64,000 nt of DNA from the NCBI RefSeq assembly GCF_003789055.1, contig NZ_ML119085.1:1-64000 (forward strand), given 5' to 3'. This stretch comes from Histidinibacterium lentulum (GTDB taxonomy: Bacteria; Pseudomonadota; Alphaproteobacteria; Rhodobacterales; Rhodobacteraceae). The notes beneath the pieces are model-generated. The model had not been told where the DNA came from, did no database searches, and was given only the letters and a program-made list of their open reading frames with translations. Below are positions 1 through 8,442 of this stretch, piece after piece (within the stretch, counting starts at the first letter, position 1; every line of letters begins with the position of its first letter). Both the position numbers and the translations under genes were made by a program.

Positions 1-86
1 ATGCCCCTGATGTCACCGCCTCGTCTGCACCGGCTCCCGCCGCCGCCCCGTCTGGCGCCCCAGCCGCGCCTCAGCGCCGCCGGTGA
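1..86 (+). CDS. C-terminal end of a clipped gene
   Basis: The first bases read as an open frame (third frame) that ends in TGA at 84-86. The visible tail of about 27 residues is rich in Ala, Pro and Ser and closes with Gln-Arg-Arg-Arg, as seen in disordered C-termini of GC-rich alphaproteobacterial proteins. The rest of the gene lies outside the window, so no function can be given. The alternative is that this is non-coding DNA, but the residue composition favours a real gene end. Confidence 0.4.
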   Translation, partial: APDVTASSAPAPAAAPSGAPAAPQRRR

Positions 87-396
87 AGCGCTATCTACGG
101 ATACCAAACCAAACCCGCAAGAGGTTTCTTCCCCGAAAATGCACTTTTTGTAACAGGCTTCGTTTCTGCCAGATTTTCAAGGCGTTAGCGCAAGATCTGG
201 GAGGCGCCGGGTTGGCCTCCGGCAACATTCTTAGCAGTCTGCGAACAGGGGCTGCCCTACATCTTGTGTTACCCACAGGGTTACCCCCAAGTTCCTCCCC
301 TCAGCGGGCGGAGACCGGCGCGGCGCCCTGCAGAATCAACTCCCGAGTCGCCCGACGGAACCGGCGCCAACCGGTTCGCCAAGAAGGTGCCCGCCG
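87..396. other. Intergenic region, no gene seen
   Basis: There is no convincing gene between the clipped gene end and the 3' end of msrQ. Roughly 95-250 is clearly richer in A and T than the surroundings. Two GTTACCC copies sit close together near 268-285. No strong hairpin with a T-run is visible for msrQ, which ends at 397 on the minus strand. Short open frames here have no ribosome binding site and no recognisable protein. Confidence 0.5.
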
Positions 397-1019
397 TCAG
401 GAAGCGCTGGGCCGCAGCACCGCGCGGGCGCGTTCCGGATCGAGGCGCAGAAGGAGCAGGCCGACGATCATCCCCGCGTAGACCAGCGGCTCGATCTCGA
501 AGCCCTTCACGAGCCAGATGTAATGCAGCGCCCCGAGCAGCACCGCGGGATAGACGAGCCGGTGCAGCCGTCGCCAGCGCAGCGGCCCGAGCTTGCGGAT
601 GGCGAGATTGTTGGAGGTCAGGGCGAGCGGGATCAGCGCCAGGAGCCCGGCCATGCCGATGGTGATGTAGGGACGCTCCACGATGTCGGCCCAGACGCGG
701 CCCAGGCTCTGCACGTCGAGAACCGCCCAGACCAGCACATGGGCCACGAGGAAATAGAAGGCCATCAGGCCGATCTGGCGGCGGAACTTCATCAGGCTGA
801 TCCCGGTGAAGCGGCGCAGGGGCGTGACGGCAAGGCCCGCGACCAGCAGTTGCAGGGCCAGCTCGCCGTAGCGATGCTCCAGCGTTTCCACGGGCTCGGG
901 GCCGAGGCGGCCGACGATGCCCGAATAGAAGAGCCATGCCATCCAGCCGAAGCCGAGCGCATAGACCGGCCAGGCCGGCACGCGGCGCAGAGCGCCGTTG
1001 ATGCCTGCCGCGACGCCCA

Positions 1020-1020
<1 letters not shown>
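397..1020 (-). CDS. msrQ: MsrQ, haem-binding membrane subunit of the MsrPQ methionine sulfoxide reductase
   Basis: This polytopic membrane protein of about 207 residues belongs to the ferric-reductase-like family. It passes electrons from the membrane to periplasmic MsrP, which repairs oxidised methionine. The hydrophobic segments, the histidines in the helices (for example in the VAHVLVW and LHRLVYPAVLLGALHY stretches) and the length all fit MsrQ. The start ATG shares one base with the msrP stop codon (TGATG), so translation is coupled. A TTG one codon earlier is a less likely start. Assignment is firm because of the msrP neighbour. Confidence 0.93.
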
Positions 1021-1955
<935 letters not shown>

Positions 1956-2316
1956 AGCGCGCCTCCTCTGCATTGGTTGCCGCTGATCTATGGTGAATCT
2001 GACCGGTTTCACGGAAACAACTGTCACATTGCCGCGCAACGCGGGTATTCTTGCGACAGGAGCCGGGAGGCCCGGTCCGGTCAGGGCCGGTCCGCGCTGG
2101 GTCGGACGACCGGAAAACAGGCACCGGACATGACGCCCGCGTGACCAGTTCTGACATCTTCTTTACTGGAATTTCCGAGAGGTCGCGGCTTAGCGGGAAG
2201 GCTCAAGAGGTCAAGCGTCCCTTGCGAAAATGAGCCGGTGAACCGGATCGCTCTCCGGACGTAGTGAGGGCGATGCTGCCAGACGGCGGCATCCGAACGT
2301 AATGGGAGACTACACT
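1956..2316. other. Divergent intergenic region msrP / fasciclin gene
   Basis: About 360 bases separate the divergent msrP and fasciclin genes and must hold both promoters. A possible RpoE-type promoter for the fasciclin gene is listed separately at 2239-2267. I see no convincing promoter for msrP and no protein-coding gene. Short open frames here lack ribosome binding sites. Confidence 0.5.
2239..2267 (+). promoter_or_regulatory. Possible RpoE (ECF sigma)-type promoter of the fasciclin gene
   Basis: TGAACC (2239-2244), a 17-base spacer and TAGTGA (2262-2267) resemble the TGATCC-N17/18-TAAGA pattern remembered for Rhodobacter sphaeroides RpoE promoters, with one mismatch in the -35. The element lies about 50 bases before the fasciclin start. 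A closely similar pair sits upstream of rpoHII in this window. This is a pattern match only. Confidence 0.4.
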
Positions 2317-2793
2317 ATGCTTCGCACGACTTTCTTCGCCGCCACCGCGGCCACCGCCCTCAGCACCTCGGCCTTCGCCCAGGAGATGGACATTGTCGAT
2401 ACGGCCGTCGAAGCGGGCAGCTTCAGCACGCTCGTCACTGCCGTCGACGCCGCCGGTCTCGTGGAGACCCTGAAGGGCGAAGGCCCCTTCACCGTCTTCG
2501 CGCCGACCGACGACGCCTTCGCCGCCCTTCCCGAGGGAACTGTCGAAGGTCTGCTCGAAGACACCGACGCGCTGACCTCGGTCCTGACCTACCACGTCGT
2601 CGCCGGCTCGGTGATGTCGGGTGACCTGTCCGACGGCATGACCGCCGAGACCGTGAACGGCGCCGAGATCACCATCTCGATCGACGGCGACACCGTCATG
2701 GTGAACGACGCGACCGTCGTGACCGCCGACATCGAGGCCTCGAACGGCGTGATCCACGTGATCGACGGCGTGCTCCTCCCCCCCGCCGAGTGA
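2317..2793 (+). CDS. Secreted fasciclin (FAS1) domain protein
   Basis: The 158-residue protein has an N-terminal signal peptide ending at about AFAQ (residues 15-22) and one FAS1 domain. The conserved FAS1 pieces are visible: a [13 protein letters not shown] block, a LTYHVV block, and the closing [12 protein letters not shown] block. Such small FAS1 proteins are exported; their role in bacteria is mostly unknown, although a fasciclin gene is remembered as part of the singlet-oxygen (RpoE) response in Rhodobacter. The start at 2317 is preferred over the ATG at 2302, because GGGAGA spans the latter and sits at good spacing before 2317 and because it gives a clean signal peptide. It is a single-gene unit followed by a strong terminator. 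Confidence 0.92.
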   Translation: MLRTTFFAATAATALSTSAFAQEMDIVDTAVEAGSFSTLVTAVDAAGLVETLKGEGPFTVFAPTDDAFAALPEGTVEGLLEDTDALTSVLTYHVVAGSVMSGDLSDGMTAETVNGAEITISIDGDTVMVNDATVVTADIEASNGVIHVIDGVLLPPAE

Positions 2794-2820
2794 TCGACCC
2801 GCGTCTCCGGACGCAGGACG

Positions 2821-2846
2821 GGCCCCGCCGCCGGCGGGGCCATTTT
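2821..2846 (+). terminator. Rho-independent terminator after the fasciclin gene
   Basis: A perfect 9-bp GC stem (GGCCCCGCC / GGCGGGGCC) with a 3-base loop is followed by ATTTTCC. It lies 27 bases after the stop codon. Confidence 0.85.
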
Positions 2847-3002
2847 CCGTTGTGTTGGGCCAGCGCCTTTGCCGTGTCCGCCCTTCTCCGCTCCGGGTTC
2901 CTTCATGAGGGACCGCGCGCCCCGCCACACGTTGCCGACCTTGCCTCCCCATGGCCTGCGGGCTAGTCAGGTCCGACCACGTCCGAGGAGGCTCCGCGTC
3001 CC

Positions 3003-3854
3003 GTGTCCGACGATCCGACCACGCTCGTTTCTACAGACTGGCTTGCCGACCGCCTCTCGAGTCCCGACCTCCGGATCGTCGACGGTTCCTGGTATCTGCC
3101 CGACATGGGCCGCGACCCCCGCGCCGAGTACGCCGCCGCCCACATTCCCGGCGCGCGCTTCGTCGATCTCGACGACGTCAGCGACCAGCGCTCCGAGTTG
3201 CCCCACATGGCCCCGCCGGTAGAAAAGTTCATGTCCCGCATGCGCCGCCTCGGCATCGGTGACGGTCACCAGGTCGTCGTCTACGACGGCGCCGGCATCT
3301 TCTCCGCGCCGCGCATCTGGTGGATGTTCCGCCTGATGGGCAAGGCAGACGTCGCCGTGCTCGACGGCGGCCTGCCGAAGTGGCAGACCGAGGGCCGCGA
3401 GGTGGAGGACCTGCCCCCGGTGATCCGCGATCGCCACATGACCGCGACCCGCCAGAACCACCTCGTCAAGGACGTCACGCAAGTGGCCGCCGCCGCCAAG
3501 CTCGGCGACTGGCAGATCGCCGATGCCCGCTCCCCCGCCCGCTTCCGCGGCGAGGAGGCGGAGCCGCGTCCCGGCCTGCGCGCGGGCCATATCCCCGGCT
3601 CGAGGAACGTCCATTACCGCAGCCTCCTCAACGAGAACGGTACGATGAAGGACGTCTCCGCCCTCCGCGCCGCCTTCGAGGCCCGGGGCATCGACCCGGA
3701 CCGCCCCGTCATCACCACCTGCGGATCGGGCGTCACCGCCGCGATCCTCAGCCTCGCGCTCGCCCGTATCGGCGCCCGCGACCACGCGCTCTATGACGGC
3801 TCCTGGGCCGAGTGGGGCATGAGCGACCTTCCCATCGCCACCGGAGAGGCATGA
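3003..3854 (+). CDS. sseA: 3-Mercaptopyruvate sulfurtransferase (two-domain rhodanese)
   Basis: The enzyme moves sulfur from 3-mercaptopyruvate (or thiosulfate) to an acceptor, leaving a persulfide. Of the two rhodanese domains in 283 residues, only the second carries the active-site loop, CGSGVTA at about Cys240. That loop sequence is typical of mercaptopyruvate rather than thiosulfate sulfurtransferases. The start is GTG with AGGAGG 11 bases upstream. The stop codon overlaps the start region of the aminotransferase gene that follows, which can supply mercaptopyruvate from cysteine. The family call is firm; substrate preference is inferred from the loop. Confidence 0.93.
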   Translation: MSDDPTTLVSTDWLADRLSSPDLRIVDGSWYLPDMGRDPRAEYAAAHIPGARFVDLDDVSDQRSELPHMAPPVEKFMSRMRRLGIGDGHQVVVYDGAGIFSAPRIWWMFRLMGKADVAVLDGGLPKWQTEGREVEDLPPVIRDRHMTATRQNHLVKDVTQVAAAAKLGDWQIADARSPARFRGEEAEPRPGLRAGHIPGSRNVHYRSLLNENGTMKDVSALRAAFEARGIDPDRPVITTCGSGVTAAILSLALARIGARDHALYDGSWAEWGMSDLPIATGEA

Positions 3855-5041
3855 TGTTCGACCGCCTTCAGGACCAGCCCGCGGACAAGATCCTGGCCCT
3901 CATGCAGGCCTTCAAGGCCGACCCGCGCGAGGACAAGATCGACCTCGGCGTCGGCGTCTACCGCAACGCCGAGGGCGTGACCCCGGTCATGCGCGCTGTG
4001 AAGGAGGCCGAGCGTCGCCTGGTCGAAACGCAGGAGACCAAGGCCTACACCGGCCTCGCGGGCGATCCCGCCTTCGCGGACGCGATGATCGGCCTCATCC
4101 TTGGCGAGACCGTGGCGCGCGACCGCATCGCCGCCATCGCCACCCCCGGCGGCACCGGCGCCTGCCGTCAGGGCTTCGAACTGGCGCGGCTCGCGAACCC
4201 GGATGCCACCGTCTGGTGTTCCGACCCGACCTGGCCCAACCATCTCTCGATCCTGAAGTTCATGGGGATGCCTACCCGCACCTACCGCTATTTCGACGAG
4301 GCGACGGCGCTGGTGGATTTCGACGGCATGATCGCGGATCTCGAGGGCGTGGCCTCGGGCGACATCGTCCTGCTTCACGGCTGCTGCCACAATCCCACCG
4401 GCGCGAACCTGACGGACGAGCAGGTCGGCCGGGTGATCGCGATCCTCACCGAGCGCGGGGCGGTTCCGATGATCGACCTCGCCTACCAGGGCTTCGGCGA
4501 CGGGCTCGAGGCCGATGCCGCCGCCACCCGCGCCATCGCCTCGGCCATGCCCGAATGCCTGATCGCGGCCTCCTGCTCCAAGAATTTCGGCGTCTACCGC
4601 GAGCGCACGGGCCTGCTCATGGCGATCTCCGCCGATGCGTCCGACACGCCCACCACCCAGGGCAACCTCAACTTCCTCAATCGCCAGACCTATTCCTTCC
4701 CGCCCGACCACGGTGCGCGGGTGGTGACGATGATCCTCACCGATCCCGACCTCCGCGCCGACTGGGAGGCCGAGCTCGAGGAGGTCCGCAGTTCCATGCT
4801 CGATCTCCGCGACCAGCTCGCCGGCGAACTGGCGCGACTCACCAATTCCGACCGCTATGCCTTCATCGCCCGTCACCGTGGCATGTTCTCCCGCCTCGGC
4901 CTCCCGTCGGAGGTCGTGGAGCGGATCCGTGCGGACCATGGCGTCTACATGGTGGGCGACAGCCGCATGAACATCGCGGGCCTCAACAGCGAGACCGTGC
5001 CGAAGCTGGCGCAGGCCATTGTCGCCGCCGAGAAGGCGTAG
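3854..5041 (+). CDS. Aromatic/aspartate amino acid aminotransferase (PLP, class I)
   Basis: This class I PLP transaminase of 395 residues belongs to the aspartate/tyrosine aminotransferase family. The PLP lysine is in SCSKNFGVYRERTG (about Lys243), with the HNPTG motif near 179-183 and the MIDLAYQGFGDG block near 206-217. It interconverts aromatic amino acids or aspartate with their 2-oxo acids; family members also transaminate cysteine to 3-mercaptopyruvate. The ATG pair at 3851/3854 overlaps the sseA stop, so the two are translationally coupled. I choose the second ATG because it fits GGAG spacing better and gives a typical family N-terminus. Cysteine use is an inference from the sseA coupling. 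Confidence 0.9.
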   Translation: MFDRLQDQPADKILALMQAFKADPREDKIDLGVGVYRNAEGVTPVMRAVKEAERRLVETQETKAYTGLAGDPAFADAMIGLILGETVARDRIAAIATPGGTGACRQGFELARLANPDATVWCSDPTWPNHLSILKFMGMPTRTYRYFDEATALVDFDGMIADLEGVASGDIVLLHGCCHNPTGANLTDEQVGRVIAILTERGAVPMIDLAYQGFGDGLEADAAATRAIASAMPECLIAASCSKNFGVYRERTGLLMAISADASDTPTTQGNLNFLNRQTYSFPPDHGARVVTMILTDPDLRADWEAELEEVRSSMLDLRDQLAGELARLTNSDRYAFIARHRGMFSRLGLPSEVVERIRADHGVYMVGDSRMNIAGLNSETVPKLAQAIVAAEKA

Positions 5042-5075
5042 CGCCGGGCGGGGGTTGCAGGAGGGGCGCAGGGTC

Positions 5076-5099
5076 ATACATTGCAATATGCAAATGTAT
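5076..5099 (+). promoter_or_regulatory. Palindromic operator, probably for an ArsR-family persulfide sensor (BigR/SqrR type)
   Basis: The 24-base dyad runs ATACA-TTGCA-ATA-TGCAA-A-TGTAT, so both outer and inner arms match with one extra A. It is AT-rich in a GC-rich setting and lies 19 bases upstream of the Blh/ETHE1-like gene, where a repressor would block transcription. Genes of this kind are controlled by BigR/SqrR/YgaV repressors in other alphaproteobacteria. No ArsR-type gene is in the window, so the regulator must be elsewhere. The dyad is directly seen; the regulator is inferred. Confidence 0.55.
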
Positions 5100-5117
5100 A
5101 GAGACGAAAGAGACCCC

Positions 5118-6014
5118 ATGTACCGCCGCCACTCCCCCTCCACCGGTCCCGGCTCTCCCGCCGTCACCGGCTTTCACGACCCAGCCTCCGGCTCGGTGCA
5201 ATACGTCGCCTGGGACCCGGCCACGAAACAGGCGGCCCTGATCGACGTGGTGCTCGACTTCGATCCCGCCCATGCGCGGACCCGGACCGACAGCGCGCAG
5301 GAGATCCTCGACTACGTCGCCGAAAGGGGCCTGACCGTCGCCTGGGTCCTCGACACCCACCCCCATGCCGACCACCTGATGGCCTCCGCCTGGCTGAAGG
5401 AGCAGACCGGCGCCCCCAACGCCATCGGCGAGAAGGTGCGCGAGATCGCCGCCCTCTGGCGCGAGATCTACCACCTCGAGACGGAGCTGGACCCGGACCG
5501 CGACTTCGACCGCCTGTTCGCGGACGGCGAGACTTTCGCCCTGGGCGAGCTCGAGGTCCGCGTGATGCTCTCCCCGGGCCACACGCTGGGCTCGATCACC
5601 TATGTGGCGGGCGACGCCGCCTTCGTGCACGACACCTTCATGCATGTGGACGCCGGCACCACCCGCGCCGACTTCCCAGGCGGCTCCTCGGCGGTGCTCT
5701 ACAAGTCCCTGACCGACATCCTCGCCCTGCCGGGCGACACCCGCCTCTTCGTGGGCCACGACTACCCGCCCGTGGGCGACCGCACGGACCCCGCTTGGGA
5801 GGCGACCGTGAACGAGCACCGGGCCCGCAACAAGCACATGGGCGGCGGCACCTCCGAGGCCGACTTCCGCCGGCTGCGCGACGACCGCGACGCCACGCTC
5901 CCCCTGCCAGACCGGATGCTCCATGCGCTCCAGGTCAACCTGCGCGGCGGCCGCCTGCCGGAACCCGAAGCCGACGGCCGCTCCTACTTCAAGATCCCCG
6001 CCAACCGCTTCTGA
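5118..6014 (+). CDS. blh: ETHE1/Blh-type metallo-beta-lactamase-fold protein, probable persulfide dioxygenase
   Basis: This 298-residue MBL-fold protein carries THPHADH near residues 80-86 and a later VGHDY metal ligand, the pattern of the Blh/ETHE1 branch. These iron enzymes oxidise glutathione persulfide to sulfite. The N-terminal SVQYVAWDPATKQAALIDVVLD block is typical of Blh proteins found with BigR. The start at 5118 follows the palindromic operator; upstream in-frame ATGs at 5088 and 5094 fall inside that operator. A rhodanese gene follows 11 bases after the stop. The neighbours (mercaptopyruvate sulfurtransferase, rhodanese) support a role in sulfide or cysteine sulfur oxidation. Confidence 0.88.
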   Translation: MYRRHSPSTGPGSPAVTGFHDPASGSVQYVAWDPATKQAALIDVVLDFDPAHARTRTDSAQEILDYVAERGLTVAWVLDTHPHADHLMASAWLKEQTGAPNAIGEKVREIAALWREIYHLETELDPDRDFDRLFADGETFALGELEVRVMLSPGHTLGSITYVAGDAAFVHDTFMHVDAGTTRADFPGGSSAVLYKSLTDILALPGDTRLFVGHDYPPVGDRTDPAWEATVNEHRARNKHMGGGTSEADFRRLRDDRDATLPLPDRMLHALQVNLRGGRLPEPEADGRSYFKIPANRF

Positions 6015-6025
6015 AGGAGATGCCC

Positions 6026-6400
6026 ATGAAGACCGTCGAGACAGACGCAGGCCCCGTGGGCGTGCTGACCCCCGAGGAGGTCTATCACGGCCTCGAGGCC
6101 GGCGAGATCGCCCTGATCGACGTGCGCACGCCCCAGGAATACATGTTCGAGCACGTGCACGGCGCGATGCTCATGCCCATGGCCTTCTTCCGCCCCGCGA
6201 CCCTGCCGGGCGGCAAGGGAAAGACGGTCGTGATCCACTGCGGCTCGGGCGCGCGATCCCTGAAGATGGCGCAGAAGGCGCTCTCGGAGGGCGTCTCCGG
6301 GATCGCCCACATGGAGGGCGGCATGGGCGCGTGGAAAGAGGCGAAGCTCCCCTACATCGGCACCGACATGGCCACCGGCGCGCCGAAACGGATGGGTTGA
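6026..6400 (+). CDS. Single-domain rhodanese sulfurtransferase
   Basis: This is a 124-residue single rhodanese domain with LIDVRTPQEYMFEHVHGA near the N-terminus and the active-site loop CGSGARS near the middle. It would transfer sulfane sulfur, for example making thiosulfate from sulfite and a persulfide next to the dioxygenase. AAGGAG lies 6 bases before the ATG at 6026; an in-frame ATG at 6020 is too close to it. It is the last gene of the sulfur cluster and is followed by a terminator. No signal peptide is seen, so it is cytoplasmic. Confidence 0.9.
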   Translation: MKTVETDAGPVGVLTPEEVYHGLEAGEIALIDVRTPQEYMFEHVHGAMLMPMAFFRPATLPGGKGKTVVIHCGSGARSLKMAQKALSEGVSGIAHMEGGMGAWKEAKLPYIGTDMATGAPKRMG

Positions 6401-6408
6401 CCCGCCCC

Positions 6409-6430
6409 CCTCATCTGGCCTGAAATACTC
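6409..6430 (+). repeat. Dispersed 22-bp intergenic repeat, copy 1
   Basis: The 22 bases that begin CCTCATCTGGCC and end TGAAATACTC recur exactly, in reverse orientation, at 30631-30652 between deoC and the aldehyde dehydrogenase gene. Here the copy lies just after the rhodanese stop codon. A looser relative is at 33010-33060. Sequences of this type are common between genes in Rhodobacteraceae. Confidence 0.75.
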
Positions 6431-6444
6431 CCTTCGGAGCTCCG

Positions 6445-6470
6445 GGGCCGCGGGCACACCGCGGCCCTTT
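6445..6470 (+). terminator. Rho-independent terminator of the sulfur cluster
   Basis: A 9-bp stem, GGGCCGCGG / CCGCGGCCC, with loop GCACA is followed by TTTCTC. It ends the plus-strand sulfur genes. Confidence 0.8.
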
Positions 6471-6519
6471 CTCGTGCCCCCTCGCGAGACTGCCCGTGAG
6501 GGCGGACGAGCGCTCGCGC

Positions 6520-6547
6520 AAAAAAACCCGGGCGCGAGCGCCCGGGT
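6520..6547 (-). terminator. Rho-independent terminator of glnK-amtB
   Basis: Read on the minus strand, a GC stem (CCCGGGCG / CGCCCGGG, loop 4) is followed by seven T residues. It lies 35 bases after the amtB stop. Confidence 0.9.
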
Positions 6548-6581
6548 CCAGTTTGCCCGAAAAGACCGACAGGAAGGAGGA

Positions 6582-8075
6582 TCAGCCTTTCGAGAACTCC
6601 GGGTAGGCCTCCATGCCCAGCTCGCCCATGTCGAGACCGTTGATCTCGGTCTCCTGATCGACGCGCAGGCCCATTATGCCCTTCAGGATCACCCAGACGA
6701 TGGCCGAGGTGACGATCACGAAGAGACCGATCACGATGATGCCCATGAGCTGGCCGCCCAGGGTAGCCTCGCCATGGTAGCCGCCGGTCAGGACGACCGC
6801 GAGCGTGCCCCAGATGCCTGCGAAGAGGTGCACCGGGATGGCGCCCACCACGTCGTCGATCTTCAGCTTGTCGAGCAGCGGCACGGTGAACACCACGATC
6901 ACGCCGCCCACGGCACCGATCAGCAGCGACGCGCCCAGCGTGGGGGCCAGCGGTTCGGCAGTGATCGACACGAGGCCGGCCAGCGCGCCGTTCAGCACCA
7001 TGGTCAGGTCGGGCTTCTTGTACATGAGCTGCGTCAGGATCAGCGCCGTGATCGCGCCGCCCGCGGCCGCCGCGTTGGTGTTGGCGAAGACCCGGCCGAT
7101 GTCGGCGACGTCACCGACGGTGCCCATGGCAAGCTGCGAGCCGCCGTTGAAGCCGAACCAGCCCATCCACAGAATGAACGTGCCCAGCGTGGCAAGCGCG
7201 AGGTTGGAGCCCGGGATCGGGTTGACCCGGCCGTCCTTGTACTTGCCCAGGCGCGGCCCGAGGATGATCGCCCCGGTGAGCGCCGCCCAGCCGCCGACCG
7301 AATGCACGATCGTGGAGCCGGCGAAGTCGGAGAACCCGTACTGCACCTCGAGGAAGCCCCCGCCCCAGTCCCAGGCGGCCTGGATCGGGTAGATGAACCC
7401 GGTCAGGACGACCACGAACAGAAGGAACGGCCAGAGCTTGATCCGCTCGGCGAGCGCGCCCGACACGATGGAGGCCGCGGTGGCCACGAACATCAGCTGG
7501 AAGAAGAAGTCGGTCGAGGTCGCGGCATAGCCATAGTCGTCCGCCGCATCGCGGCCGACGCCCACCGCCTCGAGCACCGCGACGCCGAAGAGCGCGGAAA
7601 AGTAGCCGCCCGACTCCTCGGTGCCGATCGCCCAGCTGCCCAGCGGGTACATCAGGTTGTAGCCCACGAGGTAGTACATGACCGCCGCGATGGAGAAGAG
7701 CGAGATGTTCTTCGTCAGCTGCATCGTGACGTTCTTCGAGCGCACGAGACCCGCCTCCAGCATGGCGAAGCCGGCCGCCATCCAGAACACGAGAATGCCG
7801 CCGATGAGGAACAGCAGCGAGTTGAAGATGAAGATGGTGTCGCTCGCAGCGTCGACGCCGGCGGTCGCGCCGTCCTCTTCCTCGGCAGGCGCTTCCTCGG
7901 CGAGCACCGCGTCCTCGGCCGGGGCCTCTTCGGCCGGCGCCTCCTCGGCGGGGGTTTCTTCCTCGACGACTTCCTCGGTCGTGGCGTCCTGGGCCCACGC
8001 GGCCTCCGGGGCCACCGTCACCAGGCCCACCAGCGCGATCATCAGCGCCGCCAGCCAGATCTTGATGTAGTCCAT
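6582..8075 (-). CDS. amtB: AmtB ammonium transporter
   Basis: This ammonium channel of the Amt/Rh family (497 residues) sits in the inner membrane. It has a cleavable signal sequence, then an unusual acidic Ala/Glu/Pro-rich stretch of about 50 residues (repeats of PAEEA) before the first transmembrane segment. About eleven membrane segments follow. The pore histidines are visible in STIVHSVGGWAALTG and PVHLFAGIWGTLAV. The start at 8075 has AGGAGA upstream. It lies 28 bases after glnK, and GlnK is expected to plug the channel under nitrogen excess. Confidence 0.96.
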   Translation of the reverse strand: MDYIKIWLAALMIALVGLVTVAPEAAWAQDATTEEVVEEETPAEEAPAEEAPAEDAVLAEEAPAEEEDGATAGVDAASDTIFIFNSLLFLIGGILVFWMAAGFAMLEAGLVRSKNVTMQLTKNISLFSIAAVMYYLVGYNLMYPLGSWAIGTEESGGYFSALFGVAVLEAVGVGRDAADDYGYAATSTDFFFQLMFVATAASIVSGALAERIKLWPFLLFVVVLTGFIYPIQAAWDWGGGFLEVQYGFSDFAGSTIVHSVGGWAALTGAIILGPRLGKYKDGRVNPIPGSNLALATLGTFILWMGWFGFNGGSQLAMGTVGDVADIGRVFANTNAAAAGGAITALILTQLMYKKPDLTMVLNGALAGLVSITAEPLAPTLGASLLIGAVGGVIVVFTVPLLDKLKIDDVVGAIPVHLFAGIWGTLAVVLTGGYHGEATLGGQLMGIIVIGLFVIVTSAIVWVILKGIMGLRVDQETEINGLDMGELGMEAYPEFSKG

Positions 8076-8103
8076 TGTCCCGTTTCTCCTGTTGGCGCGA
8101 GTA

Positions 8104-8442
8104 TCAGAGCGCGTCGTCGTTGGTCTCGCCGGTCCGCACGCGCAGCGCGCTCTCGACATCCAGCACGAAGACCTTGCCGTCGCCGATCTTGTCGGTCTTG
8201 GCCGTGGACGCGATGGTCGAGACCACCTGATCCGCCATGGCGGCGGGCACCACGATCTCGAGCTTCACCTTGGGCACGAAGTTCACGGCGTATTCCGCGC
8301 CGCGGTAGATTTCCGTGTGCCCGGACTGAGAGCCGAAGCCCTTGATTTCCGTCACCATCATACCGCGTACGCCAATGGCGGTGAGCGCCTCGCGCACCTC
8401 CTCCAGCTTGAACGGCTTGATCGTCGCAATGATGAGTTTCAC
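8104..8442 (-). CDS. glnK: GlnK, PII nitrogen signalling protein
   Basis: This 112-residue PII protein reports nitrogen and 2-oxoglutarate status and controls AmtB and nitrogen regulators. Tyr51, the uridylylation site, is in the T-loop EYAVNFVPK; the C-terminal signature block GDGKVFVLDVESALRVRTGE is also present. The start is GTG at 8442, with AGGGGA a few bases upstream and the canonical MKLIIATIKPFKL N-terminus. It is the first gene of the glnK-amtB operon, the usual order in proteobacteria. Confidence 0.96.
   Translation of the reverse strand: MKLIIATIKPFKLEEVREALTAIGVRGMMVTEIKGFGSQSGHTEIYRGAEYAVNFVPKVKLEIVVPAAMADQVVSTIASTAKTDKIGDGKVFVLDVESALRVRTGETNDDAL

Noticed and set aside
264-290. 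TTACCCACA-like sequence resembling a DnaA box
   Set aside because: It differs from the DnaA consensus at a key position, stands alone, and there is no dnaA/dnaN/gyr context for an origin.
6474-8345. A 623-codon open frame antisense to amtB and glnK
   Set aside because: It runs through two well-identified genes and their terminator and gives a low-complexity charged product.
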